Notes: generated from the sequence alone by a model not told the origin. Positions 1 to 6,384 are shown, counted from the first letter of the stretch. The stretch: DNA of 6,942 bases from JBGOUV01 sp041477815 (GCA_041477815.1 JBGOUV010000375.1:1-6942), one strand, 5' to 3'. Numbers and translations are program-made.

Positions 1-819
1 GGATTGGCGCTGGTGGCCGGAGCCGCGCTGGCTTCGCGGCCGGCGGCGGGCGCGCTGGTGGTGGCCGTCCTGGCCGTGCTGAGCTGGCGCCAGACCGGCT
101 TCTGGCGCGATTCGCTCACCCTGTGGCGACGCGCGGTGGAGGGTGCGCCCTATTCCGGCACGGCCCACAACAACCTGGGCGAGGCGCTTGCCGCCGCCGG
201 CCGCCTGCCCGAGGCGGCGGCCCACTTCCGGCGGGCCATCGAGTTGCAGCCCCTTCATGCCAATGCCTACTACAATCTGGGGCAGGCGTTCCAGAAGCAA
301 GGCCAGACCGCGGCGGCGGCGGCCGAGTTCCGGCGGGCCGTCGAGCGGGAGCCCGCCCTCGCCGCCGCCCACAACAGTCTGGCCAACTGCTACGCGACCC
401 TGGGACAGCCTGACGCGGCCCTCGAGTCCTACGGCCTGGCTCTGCTGCACCAGCCCGATTTCGCCGACGCCCACTACAACCTGGGCAACCTGCTGCAAGG
501 CCGGCGCGAGCTCGACCAGGCCATCGCCCACTACCGCGAGGCTCTGCGGTCGAACCCCGCACTGGCCGATGCGCACAACAACTGGGGGGTCGCCCTGGAC
601 AGCCTGGGGAAGGGAGCGGAAGCGCTGGAGCACTATCGCCGGGCCTTGGAGCTCGATCCCCGCCACGCCGACGCCCACAACAACCTGGGGCTCAGCCTGG
701 AGACCGCGGGACGGCGGGAGGAGGCGCTAGAGCACTACCGCGAGGCACTGCGGTGGAATCCGCGGCATCCGGGGGCCGCGGCCAACCTGGCAAGAGACAG
801 TAACGAGCCGCGACCGTAG
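1..819 (+). CDS. Membrane-anchored TPR protein, C-terminal part (5' end outside window)
   Basis: The frame is open from base 1 and ends at TAG 817-819, so the true start lies upstream; the TTG at base 4 is probably not the start. Counting residues from base 4, a hydrophobic stretch (about 2-27, including GALVVAVLAVLSW) looks like the last transmembrane helix. It is followed by WRQTGFWRDSLTLWRRAVEGAP, the linker type seen where multi-spanning glycosyltransferase-like or TMTC-like membrane proteins pass into TPRs. Six 34-residue TPRs follow at 52-255, with NLG..L, EAL.HYR.AL and terminal NP/DP signatures, and then a half repeat. The TPRs probably form a protein-binding scaffold. The partner and any catalytic N-terminus cannot be seen. 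The last four codons and stop lie within the 16-bp repeat shared with the gene ending at 1654, so the C-terminus may not be ancestral. The TPR assignment is very secure; the membrane glycosyltransferase-like N-terminus is inferred. Confidence 0.9.
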   Translation, partial: GLALVAGAALASRPAAGALVVAVLAVLSWRQTGFWRDSLTLWRRAVEGAPYSGTAHNNLGEALAAAGRLPEAAAHFRRAIELQPLHANAYYNLGQAFQKQGQTAAAAAEFRRAVEREPALAAAHNSLANCYATLGQPDAALESYGLALLHQPDFADAHYNLGNLLQGRRELDQAIAHYREALRSNPALADAHNNWGVALDSLGKGAEALEHYRRALELDPRHADAHNNLGLSLETAGRREEALEHYREALRWNPRHPGAAANLARDSNEPRP

Positions 820-1092
820 GTACTCACAGTTGTGGCGCGGTGGCCTGGTCAGAGCTTCTTCCCAAAACGCCGCCTGGTCCTTCGTCAGAAACGTTTTGGG
901 ATACCGTCCTTCGCCGGCCAACTTGAAGGTACCGAAGTCCTTCCACCAGGGACCTTCCGGGACTTCCGGATTGCTACTGATCCAAGTCTTCAGAGCCTCC
1001 AGGCTGTCCTGGGTGATCTCACGGTCGTGAAGCCGTTCGATGAGATGTTGCTTGACGCGGAGGGGAAGTGAGTGCCAGTGGATCCTCGGCAT
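727..1092 (-). CDS. Unrecognised small protein, second gene of the island operon; 3' end runs into TPR gene
   Basis: 121 residues from ATG at 1092-1090, which lies only 5 nt after the stop of the upstream gene; AGGG in the sequence TAGGGCAG just before the ATG may serve as ribosome binding site. I do not recognise the family with certainty. Residues 1-30 are basic and helical (SLPLRVKQHLIERLHDREIT), followed by a conserved-looking core around 44-70 (VPEGPWWKDFGTFKLAGEGRYPKTFLT). It has no signal peptide or membrane segment, so it is probably cytosolic. Its place as a short gene tightly coupled to another short gene in an island recalls toxin-antitoxin pairs, but that is only an analogy. Residues 91-121 come from the 16-bp repeat and antisense TPR sequence, with 93 bases overlapping the TPR gene. 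This tail looks acquired, implying that the native stop was lost or never present. An in-frame extension up to 1233 has no start signal and overlaps the upstream gene. Confidence 0.6.
   Translation of the reverse strand: MPRIHWHSLPLRVKQHLIERLHDREITQDSLEALKTWISSNPEVPEGPWWKDFGTFKLAGEGRYPKTFLTKDQAAFWEEALTRPPRHNCEYLRSRLVTVSCQVGRGPRMPRIPPQCLAVVL
808..823 (+). repeat. 16-bp inverted repeat, left copy
   Basis: CCGCGACCGTAGGTAC. Its exact reverse complement occurs at 1650-1665. It covers the last three sense codons (P-R-P) and TAG stop of the TPR gene plus GTAC. The pair brackets the AT-richer two-gene segment 824-1649. Similarity stops abruptly on both sides of the 16 bases. Confidence 0.85.
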
Positions 1093-1097
1093 CTGCC

Positions 1098-1505
1098 CTA
1101 TTCGCCGAAGACCTCTCTTACTAGCTGATCTCTGAGTTGCGTCATTTCCGTCGAATCGCTCGCATTTTGGTAGCGGCTCATCAGAGCGCGAAAATGGCGA
1201 CGATATGCTTCGCTGATCTTCTCGATCAGACAAATGGATGACGGAGCTTCGAGAAGCTCGGCGAACTGTTCGGCCTTCAGCTCCTGAACAGCTTGCGCGA
1301 GCGCCTGACGTCCGAGCTGATTCGCGGCTTCCAGAATGGCCGCCATCGGGATTTCCAGCGAGCCATCCCCGCTCGCGTTCCAGCGCCCCATCAGACGAAC
1401 GCGATCTCCGAATCGCTCCGCCAGGCGATCCAGTTCGTCCGCCGGAATCGTGATGGCTCGCTCGGTATCCGTCAGCTCTTCCAGGAACTGAATGAAGGTC
1501 GGCAT
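1098..1505 (-). CDS. Unrecognised small helical protein, first gene of the island operon
   Basis: 135 residues from ATG 1505-1503 to TAG 1100-1098. The open frame continues upstream to a TTG at 1553, but that TTG is part of a good -35 hexamer, so the ATG is preferred. The Shine-Dalgarno sequence is weak. No known domain is recognised. The N-terminus (about 1-38) is acidic and ends with ADELDRLAERFGDRVRLMG; a short strand/turn with NASGDGSLEIP follows at 43-53. The rest (54-135) is predicted helical by eye, with alanine/leucine-rich helices and a charged C-terminus. It lacks a signal peptide. It is followed 5 nt later by the second island gene, so the two are almost certainly co-transcribed and perhaps functionally paired. 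Codons are much less GC-rich than in neighbouring genes. Frames on the other strand look less protein-like. Confidence 0.6.
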   Translation of the reverse strand: MPTFIQFLEELTDTERAITIPADELDRLAERFGDRVRLMGRWNASGDGSLEIPMAAILEAANQLGRQALAQAVQELKAEQFAELLEAPSSICLIEKISEAYRRHFRALMSRYQNASDSTEMTQLRDQLVREVFGE

Positions 1506-1523
1506 TCTAATGTCCGTACTCTC

Positions 1524-1553
1524 ACTGTAGTCGGACCTCTCGAAGCGTGTCAA
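1524..1553 (-). promoter_or_regulatory. Candidate sigma70-type promoter of the island operon
   Basis: On the minus strand, TTGACA (1553-1548, perfect -35) is followed after 18 nt by TACAGT (1529-1524, four of six matches to TATAAT). Transcription would start near 1517, about 12 nt before the preferred ATG at 1505. Promoter consensus in this lineage is assumed to be similar to the general bacterial one. Confidence 0.45.
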
Positions 1554-1555
1554 GC

Positions 1556-1570
1556 CAGGTGAGCCACCTG
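1556..1570. promoter_or_regulatory. Dyad CAGGTG-AGC-CACCTG next to the -35 box
   Basis: A perfect 6-bp inverted repeat with a 3-nt spacer lies 2 bp upstream of the TTGACA hexamer of the island promoter. The position suits an operator, possibly for a self-regulating product of the operon. Short dyads also occur by chance. Confidence 0.3.
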
Positions 1571-1649
1571 CCTGCCGCCCGCGAAGGGCCAGCTGTTGCG
1601 CTTGGGCGAAACGTATTCTGCCAGTTTCAACACGAATCCGGGCTACTAG

Positions 1650-1665
1650 GTACCTACGGTCGCGG
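1650..1665 (-). repeat. 16-bp inverted repeat, right copy
   Basis: Read on the minus strand this is CCGCGACCGTAGGTAC, identical to 808-823. It includes the last three sense codons (P-R-P) and TAG stop of the amidohydrolase gene, in the same frame as in the left copy. It may be half of an interrupted palindrome or the terminal repeat of a cassette. Confidence 0.85.
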
Positions 1666-3090
1666 TGCGGTGTCGCGGTAATTCAAGGGGGGTTTCTGGT
1701 TGGGCGGAACACGCGAGCGGTAGGCATGTCCGGCGCGGCGCTTTTCGAAACTGGCTCGGGCCGCGGCGATCTGCTGCGGGTCGGAGAACAAGTCGACCGC
1801 GGTCAGAGTCAGGGTCTTGGCCGCCACTACCATCCCTTTGCGTCCGATGGTCGTGCCGGCGCAGGCCGCCGATTGCCAACTATGTCCTGGCGTGCCGGGG
1901 ACGAAGGTGGCGGTGGTGAATTGCGCGGTGGGGAGCGCCCAGCTCACGTCGCCGACATCGGTGGATCCCGAGCCGTAGCCCTGGTCCGGCGGCAGGACGC
2001 GCTCCTGGCTGCCCAGAGGCGCCTCGCCGTCGCCGGCAAAGGTGCGGGCGAGCTTTGCGGCGAAGACCTGCTCCTCGGGCGTGTAGCGGACGCCGCCCAC
2101 GGCGCGCAGATTGCGGTCGAGCAGAGCGGCCAGGGCGTCGTTGGGCAGAACGTTGTAGACGCTGTTGACCAGCTCCATCTCCAGGCGGGTCTCGGTGGCC
2201 AGGGCGCCGGCCTCGGCGCACTTGACGAGGCGCTGCCAGATGCCGTCCAGGGTAGGCATGCTGGGGTGACGTACGTAATAGTAGGCTTCAGCGAAATCCG
2301 GCACCACGTTGGGCGCCGAGCCTCCGTTGGTGATGATGTAGTGGATACGCGTTGACTCCGGCACGTGCTCCCGCAGCAGCTCCGCCGCGTGGTTCATCAC
2401 CATCACGGCGTCCAGGGCGGAGCGTCCCATCTCCGGCGACCCGGCGGCATGCGCCGCCCGGCCATAGAAGCGGAATTTGGCCGAGATGTTGGCCAAGGAG
2501 CTGCGCAGCCCGGCGCGATTCTGGCTGCCCGGGTGCCAGGCCAGGGCCGCGTCGCAATCCTGAAACGCCCCGGCGCGGAGCATGTAGATCTTGCCGCCGC
2601 CCCCCTCCTCGGCCGGCGTGCCGTAGAACCGGATGGTTCCCGGCAGCTTGCGCGCGGCCAGGTAGTCCTTCACCGTCACCACCGCCAGTGCCGAGGCCGG
2701 GCCGAACAGATTGTGTCCGCAGCCGTGCCCCGCCCCACCCACTACACGGGGTTGGCGCTCCGGCACGGTCTCCTGAGACAGACCCGGCAGCGCGTCATAC
2801 TCGCCCAGGATGGCGAGGACCGGTTTGCCTTGTCCCCAACTCGCCACAAAGGCAGTAGGCATTCCCCCGATGTTCTCGCGGATCTCGAAGCCCGCCCCGC
2901 GCAGCTCCGACTTCAACAGCTCCGCGCTCTTGACTTCCTGGTAGCCGACTTCGGCGTACTCCCAAAGAAGGCGGGAGACCTCGCCGAAGCGTCCCGCGCG
3001 GGCGTCGACGGCGCGCAGCAGCTCGGCGCGGTCATCGGCCGCGTGAACCGCCAGAGCCATCGTGAGCAACGCGATCCAGGCGCGGGACAT
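1654..3090 (-). CDS. Secreted M20D-family amidohydrolase (AbgB-like)
   Basis: 478 residues. The N-terminus MSRAWIALLTMALAVHA is a Sec signal peptide with probable cleavage after VHA (17/18), so the enzyme should act in the periplasm or outside. Family signatures appear in order: LLWEYAEVGYQE (42-52), GEYDALPGLSQ (96-106), GHGCGHNLFG (121-130), TPAEEGGGGK (158-167), WHPG (185-188), YGRAAHAA (209-216, start of the lid/dimerisation domain), GSGSTDVGDVSW (373-384) and PGHSWQ (401-406). C124, H126, E162, H186 and H403 are the expected ligands of the two-metal centre, and E161 is the expected general base. M20D enzymes hydrolyse amide bonds of N-acyl amino acids, and AbgB acts on p-aminobenzoyl-glutamate; the substrate here is unknown. 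Length is normal for AbgB-like proteins. The ATG has only a weak ribosome binding site and lies 29 bp from the divergent phosphodiesterase gene. The last P-R-P-stop lies in the 16-bp repeat. Confidence 0.93.
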   Translation of the reverse strand: MSRAWIALLTMALAVHAADDRAELLRAVDARAGRFGEVSRLLWEYAEVGYQEVKSAELLKSELRGAGFEIRENIGGMPTAFVASWGQGKPVLAILGEYDALPGLSQETVPERQPRVVGGAGHGCGHNLFGPASALAVVTVKDYLAARKLPGTIRFYGTPAEEGGGGKIYMLRAGAFQDCDAALAWHPGSQNRAGLRSSLANISAKFRFYGRAAHAAGSPEMGRSALDAVMVMNHAAELLREHVPESTRIHYIITNGGSAPNVVPDFAEAYYYVRHPSMPTLDGIWQRLVKCAEAGALATETRLEMELVNSVYNVLPNDALAALLDRNLRAVGGVRYTPEEQVFAAKLARTFAGDGEAPLGSQERVLPPDQGYGSGSTDVGDVSWALPTAQFTTATFVPGTPGHSWQSAACAGTTIGRKGMVVAAKTLTLTAVDLFSDPQQIAAARASFEKRRAGHAYRSRVPPNQKPPLNYRDTAPRP

Positions 3091-3119
3091 AGCGGCTCAT
3101 GCTACCATAAGCGCCGCGG

Positions 3120-3905
3120 ATGCGAAAAATCCTGGTCCACGGTCATCGCGGCTGCCGCGGGGTGCGGCCGGAGAACACCCTGCCCGCCTTCGAGCAGGCC
3201 CTGAAAGTTGGCGTGGACGCCCTGGAGATGGACCTCTGCGTCACCGCCGACGACGTTCTGGTGGCCAGCCACGATCCTCTCATCAACGAGGTAATCTGCC
3301 GCGGCCCGCAGACCGGCGTTCCCATCCGGTCACTCACCTATCGGCAGGTACTACAATATGACTGCGGCTCTCTGCGCAACCCCAACTACCCTCACCAGGT
3401 CCCGGTTCCGGGAACCCGCATTCCTACCCTGGAAGAGATTCTGCGCCTCGGCGCGCCGTCCCGCGTCTGGTTCAACATCGAGACTAAGATGCGCGAGCGC
3501 CCCGACCTGGCGCCACCGCCGGAGAAGTTTGCGGCCCTGGTGCTCGACGCCGTGCGCCGGCACGGGGTCGCGGCACGGACCATCCTGCAGTCGTTCGACT
3601 ACCGCTCGTTGCGGGCGATGAAGAAGCTGGACCCCACGATCCGTTTGGCCGCGCTCGACGACATCGGCAAAGAGGACTTCGTGGCCCTGGCACGCAGCGC
3701 CCAGGCCGACATCATCTCCCCGCGCTTCGACTTCGTCACCCCGGAGAAGGTTCGGGCGGCCCACGCCACCGGCCTGGAAGTGGTGGCCTGGACCGCCAAC
3801 CGCCCCGAGGATTGGCGCCGCCTGATCGAGGCCGATGTCGACGCCATCATCAGTGACGACCCGGAGCCTCTCATCGCCTACTTGCAGCACCGCGGGCTGA
3901 GGTAG
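3120..3905 (+). CDS. Glycerophosphodiester phosphodiesterase
   Basis: 261 residues, the usual size for a single-domain GDPD. It hydrolyses glycerophosphodiesters to sn-glycerol 3-phosphate and an alcohol. There is no signal peptide, so it should be cytosolic, in contrast to periplasmic GlpQ-type enzymes. Seen in the sequence: HGHRG (7-11) with H9/R10, PENT (17-20), ALEMDLCVT (34-42) with metal ligands E36 and D38, SHDP (50-53) with catalytic H51, NIETK (119-123) with ligand E121 and phosphate-binding K123, QSFD (157-160), and VVAWTANRPEDW (221-232) followed by DAIISDDPE (241-249). This is the complete TIM-barrel signature set. The start ATG lies 29 bp from the divergent amidohydrolase start, with no strong Shine-Dalgarno sequence. 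Its promoter must overlap the amidohydrolase gene or be very compact. The glpQ/ugpQ distinction cannot be made with confidence; the cytosolic form is more like UgpQ. Confidence 0.94.
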   Translation: MRKILVHGHRGCRGVRPENTLPAFEQALKVGVDALEMDLCVTADDVLVASHDPLINEVICRGPQTGVPIRSLTYRQVLQYDCGSLRNPNYPHQVPVPGTRIPTLEEILRLGAPSRVWFNIETKMRERPDLAPPPEKFAALVLDAVRRHGVAARTILQSFDYRSLRAMKKLDPTIRLAALDDIGKEDFVALARSAQADIISPRFDFVTPEKVRAAHATGLEVVAWTANRPEDWRRLIEADVDAIISDDPEPLIAYLQHRGLR

Positions 3906-3906
3906 G

Positions 3907-3946
3907 GCGGCTCCCAGAGCCGCAGCCGGGCCCTGGCCGGCCGGCT
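3907..3946 (+). terminator. Tandem hairpins just after the phosphodiesterase gene
   Basis: Two bases after the stop codon begins GCGGCTC-CCA-GAGCCGC (3907-3923), a perfect 7-bp stem. Next comes AGCCGG (3924-3929) pairing with CCGGCT (3941-3946) across an 11-nt loop, followed by TTTG. The T tract is short, so intrinsic termination is plausible but not certain. Confidence 0.45.
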
Positions 3947-3974
3947 TTGTGCACCTATCCGGAACTCGGCAGCT

Positions 3975-3993
3975 CGCGCCGGGGACCGGCGCG
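3975..3993. terminator. GC-rich hairpin between convergent genes
   Basis: CGCGCCGG-GGA-CCGGCGCG is a perfect 8-bp stem with a 3-nt loop, between the convergent phosphodiesterase and dehydrogenase genes. It lacks a T run on either side, so it may block or stabilise 3' ends rather than act as a classical terminator. A smaller 5-bp stem (GCTGG/CCAGC) follows at 4022-4036. The rest of the 196-bp gap shows nothing else I can support. Confidence 0.4.
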
Positions 3994-4101
3994 GCCCAGC
4001 CCCACATTTACAGGGGAGTGCGCTGGGATCTCCAGCCCGACAAGGGAAGTGAAGAATACCGCCCCCGTGGTGCGGGTTGCGGCTCGGTGCAGCCAAGGTC
4101 T

Positions 4102-6267
4102 CTAACGAGCGGCGTCGCGGGGCGGGAGCTGGTTGATCCATTCCCGGAGCAGCCTGGCTCCGGCACCGTCGATCCGATTGGTGCTGGTCGGAGGCATTTG
4201 GCCCCGGCCGCGATGGGACATGCGATAGTACAGCACCGAGCGGAAGGGATCGCCCGGGGCGATCAACCGGGCATTCACAATACCAAAAGTCTCGTGAATC
4301 GGGGGCTCGTTCAGCATCCGCGCCTTGGCCAGCGGTTTCTTGTAGCCGAGCTCGAGCAGCGAGTTCCCGCCCCCGTCGGCCACGTGGCACATGGAGCAGT
4401 TCACTTGCAGGTACGTCTTCACGCGAGCGTTCAGATCCGCCGTGGGATCAAACGGGTCGGGATAAGCCGGATACGCTGCTGCTGACTTCGGCGGCGCCGT
4501 CTTGAAAATACCGAGACGCGACAGCGTGCGAAGCTGGTTCTTGCGGTTCATTTGCGGCGTGGTGAGTCCCAGGACGAATCCGGCGGCGCGCGAGTGGCAG
4601 AACATGCACTCGTTGCGGCTCGGGTAGTGCCACACCTGCTGGCGCACGCCGCCCACGCCGGCGCGGTTCTTGATCGAGAACGTCCGGTCCAGGCCGCCGG
4701 CGTCCACCAGCGTCGCTTCCGTCTGCTCGTCGTTCCAGACGTAGCTATAGCCCACCCAACGGTCGTCCTGCTTGAGGACGAGGCGCGTTTCGATTCGCTT
4801 CCGGGAGGCCGGCTGGCCTTCCTCCAGGTCCAGCGAGAACGTTTTGACGGTTACCGCGCCATCTTCGAATTCCCAATCCTTCGAAGCGTGAAACGTGATC
4901 TGGCCGGCGTCCGGCAGGGCGAAAAAGCGCTCCTTGTGCGCTCCATCCGACCAGAAGGGGGCATTGACTTCGTAGGGAATGACCCCCGGCGCGACCTGGT
5001 GTTTCGCCACCGACGTGAAGAGGCCGGTGTCGCTCAGTTTGCGCGGAAATGCCTGAAGAGGCCGCGGGGCCGGCGGCTGCCGCTCGAGCTGGTAGATCTC
5101 GCCTCTATCGTAGTCCACGGCATAAAAGGAACCATCCCGCCCCAGTCCGAAGCTGGCCATCTTCACCGTCGTATCGGCCAATTGGTCATGCCAGGCGACC
5201 CTCTTGGCCGTATGGTCGTACCGCAATCCCCACATCTTACCGTATTGGTAATCACCATAGAGGTAGACATCGCGCAGCTCGGGGAATTTATCTCCCTGGT
5301 AGACATAGCCGCCCGTAATGGAGCGGGCCTCGGTATGGTGATGCTCGATCACGGGAGGCGCCAAGGGAGTGGGACCCCGTTTGGCGTTGGGGTGGAACGG
5401 ATGGGTCCCCTCCATGACGCTCCAGCCATGATTGCTGCCGCGCTCGACCAGTTCGATCATCTCCCAAAGATCCTGACCCACGTCCCCGACCCACGGCTGG
5501 CCGGTGTGGGGATCGAAGCTGAACCGCCACGGATTTCGGAAGCCGTAGGCCCAAATCTCGGGACGCGCGCCCTTCACGCCCACAAACGGGTTGTCTTTCG
5601 GAATCGAGTAGTTGCGGCCGCCGTCGGGGTGGTCGACATCCAGACGCATCATGACCGCCAGCAGGTCGTGGAGTCCCTGCCCGGTCCCTTTGGGATCGGA
5701 CCCGCTGGTGCTATCGCCCGTCGTGATGTACAGGTAACCGTCCGGACCGATCACCGCCTCGCCGCCATTATGCCCGCCGGCCGGCCATTCGACGATGATG
5801 GTCTCCGATTCCGGGCGAAGACGCGGCGGGTTGCTCCCCGGTTCCAACTGGAAGCGCGCAACGCGACTGCGCTGCGGACCCTTGATCTTCGGGTCCAAAT
5901 GGCTGAACACGAACACGTAGCCGTTTTCCGCGTACCGGGGGTGGAACGAGAACGCCGAAATCCCGCGCTTCATGTCCAGGAACAGATCCTTCGTTCCGCT
6001 CGCATCATCCGGGCGGAAGCTGTAGATTTTCCCCGGCGTATACTCGGCCACCAGGAAGCGATCCGACGTGGGATCCTGCGCGATAAAGACGGGTTCTTTG
6101 AAAGCAAACCGATCGAAGGCTCGAGTCAGCCGGTATTTCGACGGCGGATCGGGCGAGCCCACCAGCCGGGAGGTCGTCCATTTCACGCGCTGCTCCTGCG
6201 GCCAGCCGGTCACGGCCAGGAGCAAGGCGATTGCCGGCGCGCCCAGTAACCTCCCTCGCGGTGTCAT
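4102..6267 (-). CDS. Periplasmic PQQ-type sugar dehydrogenase fused to diheme cytochrome c module
   Basis: 721 residues from ATG 6267-6265, chosen because AAGG (6277-6274) lies 6 nt upstream; a GTG at 6294 would add nine residues without such a signal. Residues 1-21 form a short hydrophobic signal segment. The glucose/sorbosone dehydrogenase beta-propeller spans about 30-395: GGHNGGEAVIGPDGYLYITTGD (164-185, H166 the likely catalytic histidine), YGFRNPWRFSFD (241-252), GDVGQDLWE (261-269), NHGWSVMEG (279-287), GGYVYQG (319-325) and YLYGDYQYGKMWGL (335-348). A linker leads to a second module at about 410-716, with LSDTGLF, PYEVNAPFWSDGA, RIETRLVL and WHYPSRNECMFCH. Its two heme-binding motifs are CMFCH (554-558) and CSMCH (624-628), and GQMPPTS (689-695) gives a possible Met ligand. 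From memory, this module matches the SO2930/HNE_0200-type diheme cytochromes. Sugars or aldoses would be oxidised in the periplasm with electrons passed to the hemes. The exact substrate is unknown. Confidence 0.92.
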   Translation of the reverse strand: MTPRGRLLGAPAIALLLAVTGWPQEQRVKWTTSRLVGSPDPPSKYRLTRAFDRFAFKEPVFIAQDPTSDRFLVAEYTPGKIYSFRPDDASGTKDLFLDMKRGISAFSFHPRYAENGYVFVFSHLDPKIKGPQRSRVARFQLEPGSNPPRLRPESETIIVEWPAGGHNGGEAVIGPDGYLYITTGDSTSGSDPKGTGQGLHDLLAVMMRLDVDHPDGGRNYSIPKDNPFVGVKGARPEIWAYGFRNPWRFSFDPHTGQPWVGDVGQDLWEMIELVERGSNHGWSVMEGTHPFHPNAKRGPTPLAPPVIEHHHTEARSITGGYVYQGDKFPELRDVYLYGDYQYGKMWGLRYDHTAKRVAWHDQLADTTVKMASFGLGRDGSFYAVDYDRGEIYQLERQPPAPRPLQAFPRKLSDTGLFTSVAKHQVAPGVIPYEVNAPFWSDGAHKERFFALPDAGQITFHASKDWEFEDGAVTVKTFSLDLEEGQPASRKRIETRLVLKQDDRWVGYSYVWNDEQTEATLVDAGGLDRTFSIKNRAGVGGVRQQVWHYPSRNECMFCHSRAAGFVLGLTTPQMNRKNQLRTLSRLGIFKTAPPKSAAAYPAYPDPFDPTADLNARVKTYLQVNCSMCHVADGGGNSLLELGYKKPLAKARMLNEPPIHETFGIVNARLIAPGDPFRSVLYYRMSHRGRGQMPPTSTNRIDGAGARLLREWINQLPPRDAAR

Positions 6268-6384
6268 CGCGTACCTTGCTCGCGTGTCTGGCACGATCTC
6301 ATCGCCAGAACGCTCGAATCTCCGCCACCCTTCCTGCGGACCGCATCCTTTGCTGGTGGTTGCATACGCCCCATGCTAACACCT

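Larger units (their letters stand above)
824..1649. other. Lower-GC two-gene genomic island bracketed by inverted repeats
   Basis: By hand count 94 of 180 bases at 1081-1260 are G or C (52%). Samples from the neighbouring genes give 43/60 at 361-420 and 47/60 at 2401-2460. The segment carries two minus-strand small genes and a 148-bp leader, ends at the 16-bp inverted repeats, and has GTAC directly at each border (820-823 and 1650-1653). No transposase, integrase or obvious terminal repeats inside these borders were found, so any mobilising enzyme would have acted in trans. The foreign origin is inferred from composition and borders. Confidence 0.55.

Noticed and set aside
1093..1233. N-terminal extension of the second island gene
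   Set aside because: It lies inside the upstream gene in another frame, and the ATG at 1092 just after that gene's stop is the natural coupled start.
1293..1562. Plus-strand open frame of 89 codons in the island
   Set aside because: It overlaps the minus-strand gene, which has a better amphipathic pattern, a start position fitting the promoter and coupling to the next gene. It cannot be excluded completely because neither strand has a recognised family.
824..1649. Classical insertion sequence
   Set aside because: No transposase-like frame and no inverted repeats at the inner borders. At most this is a non-autonomous cassette.
3091..3119. Promoter elements such as TACCAT/TATGGT between the divergent genes
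   Set aside because: No acceptable -35 at correct spacing on either strand; hexamer matches of this quality are expected by chance.
2365..3204. Plus-strand open frame over the amidohydrolase
   Set aside because: It is a shadow of the M20D gene. Its translation shows no recognisable domain and it overlaps both real divergent starts.
3351..4007. Minus-strand open frame over the phosphodiesterase
   Set aside because: It is antisense to the complete GDPD motif set and shows no domain features of its own.
4552..6249. Very long plus-strand open frame (565 codons)
   Set aside because: It is antisense to the dehydrogenase-cytochrome gene, whose frame carries clear domain motifs. The long open antisense frame is a by-product of GC-rich codon use.
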